Source of the DNA: Nothopassalora personata
Taxonomy: Eukaryota; Ascomycota; Dothideomycetes; Mycosphaerellales; Mycosphaerellaceae
DNA: 64,000 bases
Assembly: GCA_033816765.1 (NCBI GenBank)
Contig: CM066287.1
Span: 2,666,001 to 2,730,000 of the forward strand
Reading direction: 5' to 3'
Part shown: positions 53,780 through 64,000 of the stretch, one piece after another
Layout of the letters: the number at the start of each line of letters is the position of its first letter
Numbering within the stretch: position 1 is the first letter of the stretch
Program-made: the position numbers and the translations under genes
Notes under the pieces: model-generated
What the model was told of the DNA's origin: nothing
Seen by the model: only the letters and a program-made list of their open reading frames with translations
Database searches by the model: none

Positions 53780-54760
53780 GTAAAACACTCGGCTAACTAT
53801 ATACATTGATTTATGTAGAAGCAGGTAGCTATACGACTGTAGGTAGATGTCTTAGACAAACACAGGGGTATATCCAATCGTCGTCGGGCAAGAATACACG
53901 TACGAGACCGGATATCCTACTTACGTTATTCGAGTAGATTACCTTCGCGTACTTTGTCGTCGTTATGTCGTTATCGTCGGCGTAGTCTCGAGAGGGCGGA
54001 ACTTCTTCTATCGCCGAGTACATGTAGGAGACAGCTTTATAGACCCTCGTATACCTACTAGCAGTTTTTTTAAACGCTATAGGCGTAGAAATGTCGAAGA
54101 ATCTAGAGTGTCGAGTCGTAGAGTCCCAAGTCGGTGGATTAGAAAGCCCTTACTACCGTATAACAATATTTACAACAACCCTTAATTATACTAGCTATAC
54201 ATAGTAGTAATTTACATACCTGTAGACATCGATAACTCTTATATAGGAATATAATCGAGCTTAGTAGCTCGCTTAACTACCCCTTCCTCTAGCCTAACGA
54301 GTAAGATTTCCGCGACATTCTACCCTACCCCGTACGGCATTTACCTACATTATCAACGCCTCGAAGAGCTATATACTATCTTACGCTACAAGATTCAGCA
54401 ATTTTCTCCTATACGTCCCTACTCTCTATAAGATACACCCTTCCCCGCTCGTACAAAGTCCTTCTACTAGGGCTTGGTCTAGTAGTAGTACACTCTTATT
54501 ATAGCTAAATTACTACGTCCTATGTAAAGTGCTTAGGGTTCGGTCTGAGACTATCTAGCTGGAGAGTGCGACTATATAGACGGAACTCCCACAGCTTGTA
54601 ACTGGAGTGAGGAAGGGGCATGGGTTTGGTGTAACGATGTGCCAACAGGGCCACATCAATATACAATAGGCGATCGGAAGGTGAATATCTTTTCCAACAC
54701 GAACGACTGCGTAAGTGATTATAAGGAAGGATAGATTCGATAACGTACATGCTAATTCGA
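53780..54760. repeat. AT-rich, RIP-like degraded repeat relic
   Basis: About 1 kb rich in TA steps (CTATATA, GTAGGTA, TACTTACG), with stops in all frames except one short minus-strand frame (53829-54023). It looks like the degraded copia DNA at 10-17 kb but shares no obvious sequence with it. It has no visible terminal repeats, so the element class cannot be given. Confidence 0.5.
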
Positions 54761-55142
54761 AGTAGTCTGAGCTATAGCTCCCTCGGATCTATATTCTATC
54801 GCGGTTCTAGGCCCTCTAGCTAGCGACAAAAGGGACATTGATGGACGAGCATCAAAGAGACCGAGATCTACGGCCCCTACGACTAGGATGAGGGTAGGTG
54901 TGATGCTGACACACAATTTCTTCTTTCTCTTACATCTACATAGGATAAGACTTGGGGTATCTTGCCTATGGCACGCCTTGTATGAAAATGGAACCCAGCT
55001 CATCCTTAGTAATGTGATCGACAGAATTACGGTCGTGATCTCCCAGCGAAGCGATCTTGCAGCCAAAGTCTCGCAGCGATGCATTAGTTGCTCATGGCCA
55101 ACTCGTTCAAGGCTCAAGCGCTCCTGGCGTTGTATCAGAACG

Positions 55143-58100
55143 CTACATTCGTTCCTCGATGGGTTCGTCAAGCTCGGCTGGAGGCTCAAGTCGCCCACTG
55201 CTGGAAGGAGATTGTTCGCCATGTCCAGTATGTGACGGATTGTTTACGCGAGCTCTGAACTTTTGGTCCAACATACCGACGATCTTGTCACTTGCTTGGT
55301 CGAGCAGCTTCACTAGTATGGCTTCGTCCACGCCCTTGCCCTGTGACTTTTCGCCTATTGCGCGAACGGTGAGCTTCAGCTCCTTCTCCAAATCGCGAAA
55401 TGCTGCTGGTGCTATGTCATCGCCGGAGCTGGGTGACGCGAGCTTTCTGCGATAGGCGCGCAATGTTCGACAGACAGATTCTGTAGAGGACGTGAGGCTG
55501 CCAGGGCCGTTAACATGACCGTTGGAAGATGCACTAGTGTTGAGCAGATTCTCGCTGCTCTTCGATCGTAGTGACATGCCCAGTGTTTGTCGTTCTGTGA
55601 TGTCCCTTTTGCCAGTGGTTCGCGGGCTAGGCGGCGATGGCGATCGATGCATCAGGCTTCTTCGACGCGAAGTGTCGAGATGGGATCGATTGCCAGGCTC
55701 AAGTGTGGGCGCCTGTGCGAGAGAAAGTCTCGAGGTCTTCTTTCGTACTTTGGGTGGCGAGACTGGTGGCGAGGGAGAACCCACCTCTTCCACAAAGCTT
55801 TCTTGTCGAAATCTGTTCATCTCAGAATGCGATAGCACTCTTCTCCATGGCGGTCCTAGCGGAGCCAGACTTTTGGGTTTTTCCTCATCGCTGCCAGAAG
55901 GGTTGTGGCTTAGTCTGCGGTCTCCTGGCGCGACACCCGCCCAAAGAAACACGGTCGAATCCGCAGCCACGGTCACGATACGTGGAACTGGTGGTTGATC
56001 CCCTTCTGTCGTCGACACTGGCAGAAATGTCATGTTCGTGACACCTTCTGTATGGCCCCAGTCCCTCGCGATCAAGCTGCCGTACTCGGAGTATAATCGC
56101 AACGATTTGTCACTGCTGGAGATGCCCGCAATGACCCGGTTGCCGTTGAAGTTGGAGGCGTACGATATCTTGGACATGATGACCGCCTCGCCATTCTCGT
56201 TATCTGAGCACTTGAAGCTGAAACCACATTGGCCGCTCTTGATGTTGTACTTGCCGATGCATCGATCAGACGATGATGCTAGGATTACGTTTTCTTCCCC
56301 TGTTAGAGTCATGCTGGTAATGGTCGACTTAAGTGCTATTGCGCGAAGCATGACGAATGCCAGCGTGGGCACTCCATTGATCTCGCGCGCCATAGACTTG
56401 CGGATCACAATTGAACGATCCGATGAACACGACAGGAGCTGATCGCCAATTCGAATCATGAGTAGTCCAGTAACAGCGCCGGCATGCTCGTCCATGGTCT
56501 GCACGAGGTTAAGATGGCCATCTCGGCTTGTGAAGAGTTGTACGGTTCGGTCTCTGCTGGCCGAAGCCAAGTAAGTCGTGTGATCATATTCGAACGCCAG
56601 TAGATCCAGGACTTCAGCGGAGTGCGCTCGTGTTTGGTGGGCTATTTGCCTCGTCTGCATGTCCAACACGGCGAGCGAGCCGTATTTGTCACCGGACACC
56701 AGTAAGCTGCCCCCAGATATAGTTGTGACCGCCTTCAGCTCATTCGGAAGACCATACATCTCCGGAGAGTCCTCGATAGGCAAGGAAAGGGCCGCTGCAA
56801 TCGAGACACCTTCTTGATCCCAAACATGTACGGTGCCTTTCGCGGAGAATGTGATGAAAGCTGCCGTCGGCATGTGCGAACACTTCAGTGACTGCACCCC
56901 AAGGACGGCGTCCTGGTGGGCCGGGAGCTGTACTGTAGTCACGTTTGCGTTGCCCTCCGTACGATGACCATTCGATAGCCTGATTACATGGTTAGACGTG
57001 ACCTCTACCATTGCATTGTCGAGAGTGGCCAGCGCAACTATTGCGGGACCTGTTCGCATCGATGCCTTGGTAGGAGATGCTGAGCTCGGCCTTGACCTGA
57101 CAGGACTGGCTGGTAGGCCCTCGAGCTCAGGTCTCGCGAAGCTTACAGATTCTCCGCAGTCTCCGGCGACGTGGAGCGTAGCATCTTCGTCAATGCGAGC
57201 GGCAGTAATGCGAATGCCCGCATGTGCAATGGTGGTGAGTGTCTGCACTTTTGCGGTGTCATCCAGCAAGCAGATCTCGCCGGATTCAGCACAGATGAAA
57301 GCTTTGCAATGGGACATTGGAACGATGCATGTGAAAGTAGCATCCAGCAGATCGCCGAGCAGGCTGTTCTTCCCTGCCAAAGCACGGTGCTTGGGACTTA
57401 AGATGCTATTCCCAAAGTCGGACGATCGGTTGTCTATTCGGGCTCGCGGCGTGTTCAGAGAGTTTCCTCGCACTGTGTCGCCGCTCCGTTCGGTCGAGGG
57501 ATCATCATCAGGGCGCCAAACCTTGACGAACCGCAATCCTGCCACGACGATGCTCCGCCCCAGCCATGCCATAGCATGAATGACCGTGGTGCATTTGTTG
57601 CTCGCAAACAGGGAAGCCGTGCCCGTCCGTTCGTCGATGGTCCAGACATAGAGGAAGCCGTCGTTGACAGTCCCTAGGGAGGCCAGATACCTTGAATCAG
57701 GACTGAACCTCAAGGCGTGAACACCAAACGTGTGCTCGGCCATGGCGCAGACAGGTGTATCAGAAGAGCCATCCTTCGCGGAGAAGAGCAAGACACGAGG
57801 CCTGTAGCCCGTCTCACCAACGGCAAGCCACTTGCCATTGGGACTTATCGCTACCGAAGTCGCCGCCTTCACTCTGTCTTTTGCAGACACTGTTCTTCCA
57901 GGAGAGTCGGACCAGTCTCGATTTGCAGAGCTGATGGGTGAACGATTGTCACTACGGTCTTTCAGGTTGCCCACTGTCCTGTGCCGTGGCTCGTTGGGCG
58001 TGGGTGTTGCCGGTCTGGTGCCATTGCCATCTCGTGTCGGCACCGCGATGCCTGGACTCGCTCGAAAGAAGCTCTGCGTCACATGTAGGTTCTCATCGAC

Positions 58101-58346
58101 CTTGGCAAGGACAGCAGCGGCGCCCGCGGTGAACGCGAACTGACTCGCGGGGGACAAGGCGTCGAAGCCAGTGGTGCTAGCGGTTGTTGTGCCGATCACC
58201 TTCTGCAGTCGCAGTCCCGGCTCTTCGCCTCTGCTGGCTTTGATGGGCGATCGAGGCGTCGGTGATCTGAAGATGGGCGAGTTCGAAGGCGTCAGTCGCA
58301 AGCTTCCGGGGTGGTGGTGGTGGTGATGGTGGTTGTGGTTGGGCAT
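55143..58346 (-). CDS. WD40 scaffold protein, MAPKBP1/WDR62-like
   Basis: Single exon of 1,067 residues starting MPNHNHHHHHHHPGSLRL. After a disordered, His-rich and Pro-rich leader, WD40 units begin near residue 165 (KAATSVAISPNGKWLAVGE, HTFGVHALRFSPDSRYLASL). They run to about residue 780 and form two propellers, with blocks such as AFITFSAKGTVHVWDQ, YLASASRDRTVQLF and ITSMTLTGEENVILASSSDR. The rest is Ser/Pro-rich, followed by a helical end (LEKELKLTVRAI, KIVGMLDQKF) fitting a dimerising coil. The double propeller plus coil is the MABP1/WDR62 layout, which in animals scaffolds JNK signalling. The role in fungi is not established. Confidence 0.8.
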   Translation of the reverse strand: MPNHNHHHHHHHPGSLRLTPSNSPIFRSPTPRSPIKASRGEEPGLRLQKVIGTTTASTTGFDALSPASQFAFTAGAAAVLAKVDENLHVTQSFFRASPGIAVPTRDGNGTRPATPTPNEPRHRTVGNLKDRSDNRSPISSANRDWSDSPGRTVSAKDRVKAATSVAISPNGKWLAVGETGYRPRVLLFSAKDGSSDTPVCAMAEHTFGVHALRFSPDSRYLASLGTVNDGFLYVWTIDERTGTASLFASNKCTTVIHAMAWLGRSIVVAGLRFVKVWRPDDDPSTERSGDTVRGNSLNTPRARIDNRSSDFGNSILSPKHRALAGKNSLLGDLLDATFTCIVPMSHCKAFICAESGEICLLDDTAKVQTLTTIAHAGIRITAARIDEDATLHVAGDCGESVSFARPELEGLPASPVRSRPSSASPTKASMRTGPAIVALATLDNAMVEVTSNHVIRLSNGHRTEGNANVTTVQLPAHQDAVLGVQSLKCSHMPTAAFITFSAKGTVHVWDQEGVSIAAALSLPIEDSPEMYGLPNELKAVTTISGGSLLVSGDKYGSLAVLDMQTRQIAHQTRAHSAEVLDLLAFEYDHTTYLASASRDRTVQLFTSRDGHLNLVQTMDEHAGAVTGLLMIRIGDQLLSCSSDRSIVIRKSMAREINGVPTLAFVMLRAIALKSTITSMTLTGEENVILASSSDRCIGKYNIKSGQCGFSFKCSDNENGEAVIMSKISYASNFNGNRVIAGISSSDKSLRLYSEYGSLIARDWGHTEGVTNMTFLPVSTTEGDQPPVPRIVTVAADSTVFLWAGVAPGDRRLSHNPSGSDEEKPKSLAPLGPPWRRVLSHSEMNRFRQESFVEEVGSPSPPVSPPKVRKKTSRLSLAQAPTLEPGNRSHLDTSRRRSLMHRSPSPPSPRTTGKRDITERQTLGMSLRSKSSENLLNTSASSNGHVNGPGSLTSSTESVCRTLRAYRRKLASPSSGDDIAPAAFRDLEKELKLTVRAIGEKSQGKGVDEAILVKLLDQASDKIVGMLDQKFRARVNNPSHTGHGEQSPSSSGRLEPPAELDEPIEERM

Positions 58347-59372
58347 GGTTTCGCCTGGTCTGACCGAAAACGTCGTCGGCTGTGGCAGCTAGCATGGCAA
58401 GGACAGGGTCAGTCTCCACCTTTATGATGCGGGCGGGATATACTGTATATCTGTGTGAGCGCGCGTGTGCATGCGACTTACGGATGCCGAAGAGTCTGCC
58501 AGCTCAACGACAGCGTCATTGCCCAAGCAACATGGCCGTGAGTGCTGCGCCGGAGTGGAATGAGAAGGTTAGCATGTCTGCGCAGGATGCATCCAACTGT
58601 CGAGTCTGGTTGTTCTGCGCGACAACAACAAACAATGCGCAACGTTATTATTAACAGCTCACCGTTCGCGACATGGCAATGCAAAGCGCCAGTAGTGTAT
58701 AACTGTATAAAGATTACCGATTATGTACTGACAGGCTAGATAGAGCTCCTGCTGCTTCCTTGGGTCGATCAGTTGTGTAATATCACGTGGCCACGCGTGA
58801 GAAAAACATGGGATGAACAGCTCGAGCTCGGCGCTTCGCCGCACCTGCCAAAAACACATCAAAGTCCCAAAGGGGGCGCTTCGTGGGGGAACGGATGCGT
58901 GTGTGCGTGCATCTTGTGCTCGAGCAAGCGAACCACAGTCCGTCAACCTGATGCATCTGCTGGAGAAGACAGACGCCTCGCCTTGCTTCGGTCCAGGGCG
59001 TACGATTGCCACATCTGGCACGAGCCATCTTTTGTCCAGTTCCTGCATCGTGGTGGACCAGCAAACGTCGAATTTTGTGCTTGGGCGACGTCGTGCATTA
59101 TCACAACTTTCATCATACGGCGTTCCGGGCGAGTCTGCGGGCAAAAGGATATCATCATCTCGCAGCACCACCGTGCACGGCCAAGAGTCGGGATCAGACG
59201 CAGGGCTTGCCTGCTGAACGCTGACAGGCCCCAGGACGGATCGAACCCCTCCATTGCCCCGCGACCTATGTCTGGGCGTGTCCGTGTCGACAGCCTCAAA
59301 ACCGACGCGGTTCAGCGGGGCAACAACAAGGAGGATGAGATGGCACAGGCTGGCACTGCACTGGCTGCACAG

Positions 59373-59399
59373 TAATAATAATAATAATAATAATAATAA
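59373..59399. repeat. (TAA)n microsatellite
   Basis: Nine uninterrupted TAA units followed closely by a poly-C tract. Confidence 0.95.
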
Positions 59400-59607
59400 G
59401 TACTGCGTCCCCCCCCCCCAAAAGCTCCAGCTAATTTCAAATTCCAGCTTCCGCACAGGAACCACGAAAGGGTGGCTCCTACGTTCTAGAGGAGTATCCA
59501 CCACACAAACACACCTCGGAAACGCAAATCAAAAGCCATTGGGGGCACCCCAGCCAGGAGCCGGCTAACAACCCACTTAGCCGAACTTTTTAAGCTGCGC
59601 AATAGCT

Positions 59608-59660
59608 CACCTGTACCTGTACCTGTACCTGTACTTGCACCTGCACCTGCACCTGCACAC
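59608..59660 (+). repeat. CTGTAC/CTGCAC hexamer array in the acetyl-CoA synthetase leader
   Basis: Four CTGTAC-type units pass into four CTGCAC-type units, about 110 bp upstream of the start codon. Confidence 0.85.
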
Positions 59661-59770
59661 TTCTTCTTGCCTTTGTCCTCCGTCTTGCCACAGCACTTGC
59701 ACCCAGACCTGCATTTCCAGCCCACCAGAAGAGCACATAGAAACCACCCAGAAGAGGAGCATTAGCCAAT

Positions 59771-61882
59771 ATGTCGGAAGGCAACCAGCAGCCTCCAAAT
59801 GGCATCCCAGAGTCTCACCATGCCGAGACATACCACGTCCCAGAGGGCTTCTTGAAGTACGTCACAGGAAGGAACGATCCGATCGATTACACCTAACATT
59901 CGGCAGGAAGCACCCAGGAAAGCCGCACATCGCCTCCCTCGACGAGTACAGGGAGATGTACAAGGAGTCCATCACACAGCCGGACAAGTTCTGGGGGAAG
60001 ATGGCTCGCGACCTCTTGACGTGGGAGCGCGACTTTCAGACTGTGCACACCGGAACCCTAGCGGGAGGCGACAACGCTTGGTTTTTGGAGGGCAGGCTCA
60101 ATGCCTCGTACAACTGCGTGGATCGTCACGCAGCCAAGAACCCAGACAAGCCAGCCATCATCTACGAGGCCGATGAGAAGGAAGAGGGCCGTACCATCAC
60201 CTATGGCGAGCTGCTCCGAGAGGTTTCCAAGCTGGCGTACGTTCTTAAGCAGATGGGCGTGAAGAAGGGTGACACAGTCGCACTTTACATGCCCATGATC
60301 CCAGAGGCCCTAGTTGCCTTCCTGGCCTGCACACGTATCGGAGCAGTGCACTCTGTTGTCTTTGCTGGCTTCAGCTCAGACTCGCTCCGAGATCGCATCA
60401 TCGATGCAGAGTCAAAGGTTATCCTGACCACAGACGAGGGCAAGCGGGGAGGCAAGCTCATTGGCACCAAGAAGATTGTCGACGAAGCATTGAAGCAGTG
60501 TCCGGATGTCACTGGCTGCCTCGTATACAAGCGCACCGGCGCCGAGGTCCCGTGGACAAAGGGCAGAGACTTGTGGTGGCACGAGGAGACTGAGAAGTGG
60601 CCAGCATACATCGCACCAGAGAGCATGAGCTCCGAGGACCCCCTCTTCCTTCTCTACACATCTGGCTCCACCGGCAAGCCAAAGGGTGTCATGCACACGA
60701 CCGCTGGATACCTGCTTGGAGCGGCCGCCACGGGAAAGTACGTCTTCGACATTCATGATTCGGACAGATTCTTCTGTGGCGGTGACGTCGGTTGGATCAC
60801 CGGCCACACCTACGTCGTTTATGCTCCGTTGGTCCTTGGTATTGCCACGGTTGTGTTTGAGGGTACGCCAGCATACCCAGACTTCAGCAGATACTGGGAC
60901 GTATGCGAGAAGCACGAGGTCACCCAATTCTACGTTGCACCGACCGCCCTCAGACTGCTGAAGCGTGCTGGCAACGAGCACGTCAAGGCCCAGATGAAGT
61001 CTCTCCGCGTTCTTGGCTCCGTTGGTGAGCCCATCGCAGCAGAGGTTTGGAAATGGTACCATGAGATTGTTGGTAAGAAGGAGGCACACATTGTTGACGT
61101 GAGTTATTTGAAGCTCTCGCCCAGTCCTTTGCATACTAACGACCTCGTAGACATACTGGCAAACAGAGACTGGCTCCCACGTCATTACACCAATGGGTGG
61201 TGTGACCCCTACCAAGCCTGGCTCCGCATCTCTCCCCTTCTTCGGCATCGAGCCCGCCATCATCGACCCCGTATCCGGCGAGGAGATCCAAGGCAACGAC
61301 GTCGAGGGCGTTCTCGCCTTCAAGCAAGCCTGGCCATCGATGGCTCGCACTGTCTGGGGTGCTCACAAGAGATACATGGACACCTATCTGAACGTCTACA
61401 AGGGCTACTACTTCACCGGTGACGGTGCCGCGAGAGATTTCGAGGGATACTACTGGATCCGTGGCCGTGTTGACGATGTCGTCAACGTGTCCGGTCATCG
61501 TTTGTCGACCGCCGAAATTGAAGCCGCTCTCATAGAGCACCAAGCTGTCGGCGAAGCTGCTGTCGTCGGTATCAACGATGAACTCACGGGACAAGCTGTC
61601 AATGCTTTCGTCTCCATCAAGGATGGTAACGAGGTCAACGACCAACTCAAAAAGGACCTCATCCTGCAAGTCAGGAAATCCATTGGACCTTTCGCCGCGC
61701 CCAAGGCCATCTTCCCAATTCCAGACCTGCCAAAGACGAGATCCGGCAAGATCATGAGGAGAATCTTGAGGAAGATTCTGGCTGGCGAGGAAGATCAGCT
61801 TGGCGATACTTCGACGCTTGCGGACCCGAGCGTCGTTGACAAGATCATTGAGATTGTGCATGAATCCAAGGGCAAGAAGTGA
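59771..61882 (+). CDS. facA: Acetyl-CoA synthetase
   Basis: Exons 59771-59856, 59907-61098 and 61151-61882 (introns 50 and 52 bp, both with CTAAC branch points) give 669 residues. ANL-superfamily motifs: [14 protein letters not shown] (ATP/AMP loop), [33 protein letters not shown] and [20 protein letters not shown]. The C-terminal [11 protein letters not shown] carries the adenylation lysine, Lys626, which is regulated by acetylation in this family. It makes acetyl-CoA from acetate, ATP and CoA in cytosol and nucleus. Splicing between VD and TYWQ is exact; without it the frame reads into false sequence after 61098. Confidence 0.97.
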
Positions 61883-62435
61883 TGATGTGACGAGGTGGAA
61901 AGAGACAGGAGGTGTTCTCTTTCTGGTATGATTCTCACGAGGACCGAGACTTCGCAGGATACCATTCTCAGCTTTCGACTCTTGATGAATGACAAAGCGT
62001 TTAATCAAGACTTTTGTGTGATATCTCAGATCTTCGACAGTCTTTGACGTGAGGTTCTGTTGGCATCATCGTCTACTCGGCCGTCGGCCGCGTGGTGGTG
62101 ATGAAAATCCGGCGTGATAATCTGGTGACTATTGCTCTTTCTGAAGTTTTTGCAGCAAGATCTTCAGTCTCCACATTCATCCATTTCTGCAGAATCTATA
62201 TACAAAGAACTCTGAACCCTCTAGATCTTTCACTATGCCAATCAACAATTCTCTCTCTCTCTGTCTCTCTCTCTCTCTGTTGACGGTCCCATCTCGTCTC
62301 TTCCATCTAGGAATAATGCCATATTCAGTAGTGTCATCAAGCTCATATCCAAAAGCACAAAAACAAAAAAAACCCGCCAAAACATCCCAATGCCCATGCC
62401 ATGCCATGCCATGCCATGCAATGCAACGCATGCGT
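61883..62435. other. Convergent 3' flanks with CT and CCATG repeats
   Basis: No gene. A (CT)n run lies at 62,250-62,280 and tandem CCATG units at about 62,394-62,420. Confidence 0.7.
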
Positions 62436-64000
62436 CTATGCATATCTCACATTATTCGACCTCTGCTGATACGGCGGCGGCGGCGCAGGCGGAGGGACCC
62501 AACCATCGTTATTCTGACTCTCATTGAACCATCCCTGACTTGGGTGTTGCTGCATAGGAGGTTGATGACCTCCTCGTGCGGCCCCGCTCATGACAGGACC
62601 GTTCCATCCTTGCCTACCAGAAAAAGGAGAACCTGTTAGCTTCATGCTTTTCCCCTTCATGCGAAGCATGGGAATAGAACAAGGTTTGGGGAAACTTACC
62701 AGCCTCCCGGAGGAGCAGCAGGGGGCCCTGATGCGACCCGCTTCACGCCGCGACGGCGTCGCTTACAGCAGTGGAAGAGACAGCCGAGAATGGAGAAGAG
62801 GAGGAGACCACCTATTGCGGAGCAGATTCCTATTACGAGGGCTTTGTGGTCGTCGATCCAGGATTTGATCTGACCGCCTGTTGTCGCGCCTTTGCATTGT
62901 CCCTGTATTGAGAATTGCGTCAGTGGGAACAAGGGTGAAGATACGGACCACTGCAAAGTTGATCTTACATTTGTACAACGTCCACCACCGCCGCACTCGG
63001 TGCCGTCTAGGAAGTTCTGTTGCAGGCCGTAGCACACTCCTGTTCCAAACTCTGGACTAGCACAGCTGATCGCGCATCCGGAACTGCCGCATGCGTAGGT
63101 GTCGTTGCCGCGGGTGTAGCTACCCATTACTGACTTGCATTGCTGGTCTCGGCTCGTGCATTGTCCGGAAGCGCATTCGAGACCATTGCCACAATCGGTG
63201 CCGTCAGGCTTCGTGCTATCTTCGGGGCATAGAGCTCCAGTACCTGAGCAAGTTTCCTGTGGATCACAATCGCCAGTGCTTGCTCGACAGACTGTTCCGG
63301 CGGAAGCGAATTGGCAGTTGCGGCAGCAATCTTCGTTGGCGTCGTCACAGACGGAGCCGCTTGTGAACTTGCATGTGGTTGGGTCACAGCACGAGTCCTG
63401 CCCGCATGCATCTGTGCCACCACAATCGCAGTCCTCTCCTGCCTCCACGATACCATTACCGCATTGCTGTCCACTGATGGTGGTCACGCCTCGGTTGTCT
63501 GTCAAGCACTGGCTGTTGACCGAGTTGCGACCGAGTGCACCGCAAATGTTGCCAATGGAACATGGACTGAAGGTGTTCACGCCACGCGAGGTGGATGGAT
63601 TCATGATGTACCGCTCACCAGCATCGCAATTGTCAGCGGTGAGCGGACAACACTGTTGCGAGTTCACAATGTTCGAATCGGCACAGGTCGAGGATGTGCA
63701 GTCGTGGACAGCTCCAAAAGTATGGCCGGTCTCGTGGGCGATGACCTGCCACTCACTGGATCCTTGAGTCCGGATAACGACGTTGGCACCAGCGACAGTC
63801 TCAGTGCCATTGCCGCCACTCTGGCCATCACCAGTGACGCTTCCGTTGGTCGTGATGGCTGTTCCGACACAAGCCTGTCCCAGCCAGGCAAGTCCAACAG
63901 CAGTCTGGGTGGCGCAAGTACTGAGCAGTGTCCAGTGACTGTTTGTGTCTTTTTGGTTGCCACGCCAGGCCGAGAATAGGTTGAGACGATCCTGGATGTC
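62436..64000 (-). CDS. ADAM-type zinc metalloprotease with disintegrin domain, N-terminus off window
   Basis: Exons on the minus strand are >64000-62969, 62902-62700 and 62613-62436; the frame is open at the right edge. The catalytic site HETGHTFGAVHDC has the reprolysin HExxHxxGxxHD zinc signature. It is followed by CCPLTADNCDAGERYIMNP (Met-turn region) and the disintegrin/Cys-rich domain starting CGNGIVEAGEDCDCGG. Next is one membrane helix (ALVIGICSAIGGLLLFSILG) with CCKRRRRG on the cytosolic side, and a Pro/Gln-rich tail (PPPAPPPPYQQ). This matches fungal ADAM proteins such as A. fumigatus ADM-A/ADM-B, cell-surface proteases of uncertain substrate. Confidence 0.93.

Larger units (their letters stand above)
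58347..59770. other. Divergent intergenic region with simple repeats, no gene seen
   Basis: Both strands have open frames (58659-59504 minus, 58773-59375 plus) without domain character. Present are a (TAA)n run at 59,373-59,399, a poly-C tract at about 59,409-59,419 and a CTGTAC/CTGCAC hexamer run at 59,608-59,660 in the acetyl-CoA synthetase leader. Confidence 0.5.

Noticed and set aside
58659..59504. 281-codon minus-strand frame with a poly-leucine stretch, and its 200-codon plus-strand partner
   Set aside because: The leucines translate the (TAA)n tract, both strands are open over the same bases, and neither shows domain character.
61136..62008. 290-codon frame antisense to acetyl-CoA synthetase
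   Set aside because: Shadow of the coding exon.

Overview
The window is nuclear DNA of a filamentous ascomycete. The evidence is short (about 50-70 bp) GT-AG introns with CTAAC/CTGAC branch points, and a gene set made of single-copy fungal orthologues: uL3, Utp7, Sec17, Mms22/Mus7, Ypd1, Gep3, Gta3, Mnn11, an Msg5-type phosphatase, a fungal opsin and a fungal ADAM protease. Retrotransposon DNA degraded by transitions in the manner of RIP (repeat-induced point mutation) points to Pezizomycotina. Style and content suggest Dothideomycetes (Mycosphaerellales/Capnodiales-like), but that rank is inference.

Layout. 1-9,820: the 3' part of a truncated ZIP zinc transporter carrying duplicated Cys/His modules, a small Cys-rich protein, a DUF3074 protein, a one-cysteine thioredoxin-fold protein, a 723-residue fungal protein of unknown role, a seven-exon proton-pump-type opsin and a three-repeat RPEL protein. 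10,165-17,062: a complete but dead Ty1/copia LTR retrotransposon on the minus strand. It has 249-bp LTRs, a GATCG target duplication, a half-tRNA-iMet-type primer site, recognisable gag, protease, integrase, RT and RNase H remains, and an unexplained 276-codon reading frame between pol and the 3' LTR. A 348-bp solo LTR of another family (target duplication CTTAG) is nested in it. 17,063-31,841: MAPK phosphatase, Utp7 and mitochondrial aspartate aminotransferase (divergent pair), Ypd1 phosphotransfer protein, Mnn11 and Gep3 (divergent pair with a G-quadruplex motif between them).

31,891-52,286: tetraspanin, the 2,199-residue Mms22/Mus7, Sec17, a small membrane protein, Gta3/GatC-like subunit, HMG-box factor, hormone-sensitive-lipase-type hydrolase, ribosomal protein uL3 and an unknown coiled-coil protein. 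52,300-55,140: a gene-poor, AT-rich, RIP-like relic next to a broken gene end. 55,143-64,000: a MAPKBP1/WDR62-like WD40 protein, acetyl-CoA synthetase and the C-terminal part of an ADAM metalloprotease running off the right edge.

The genes are mostly housekeeping and not an operon or biosynthetic cluster. Loose functional links exist: Ypd1, the MAPK phosphatase and the MAPKBP1-like protein all relate to stress/MAPK signalling. Gep3, Gta3 and aspartate aminotransferase are mitochondrial. The most unusual object is the copia element with its extra downstream reading frame.
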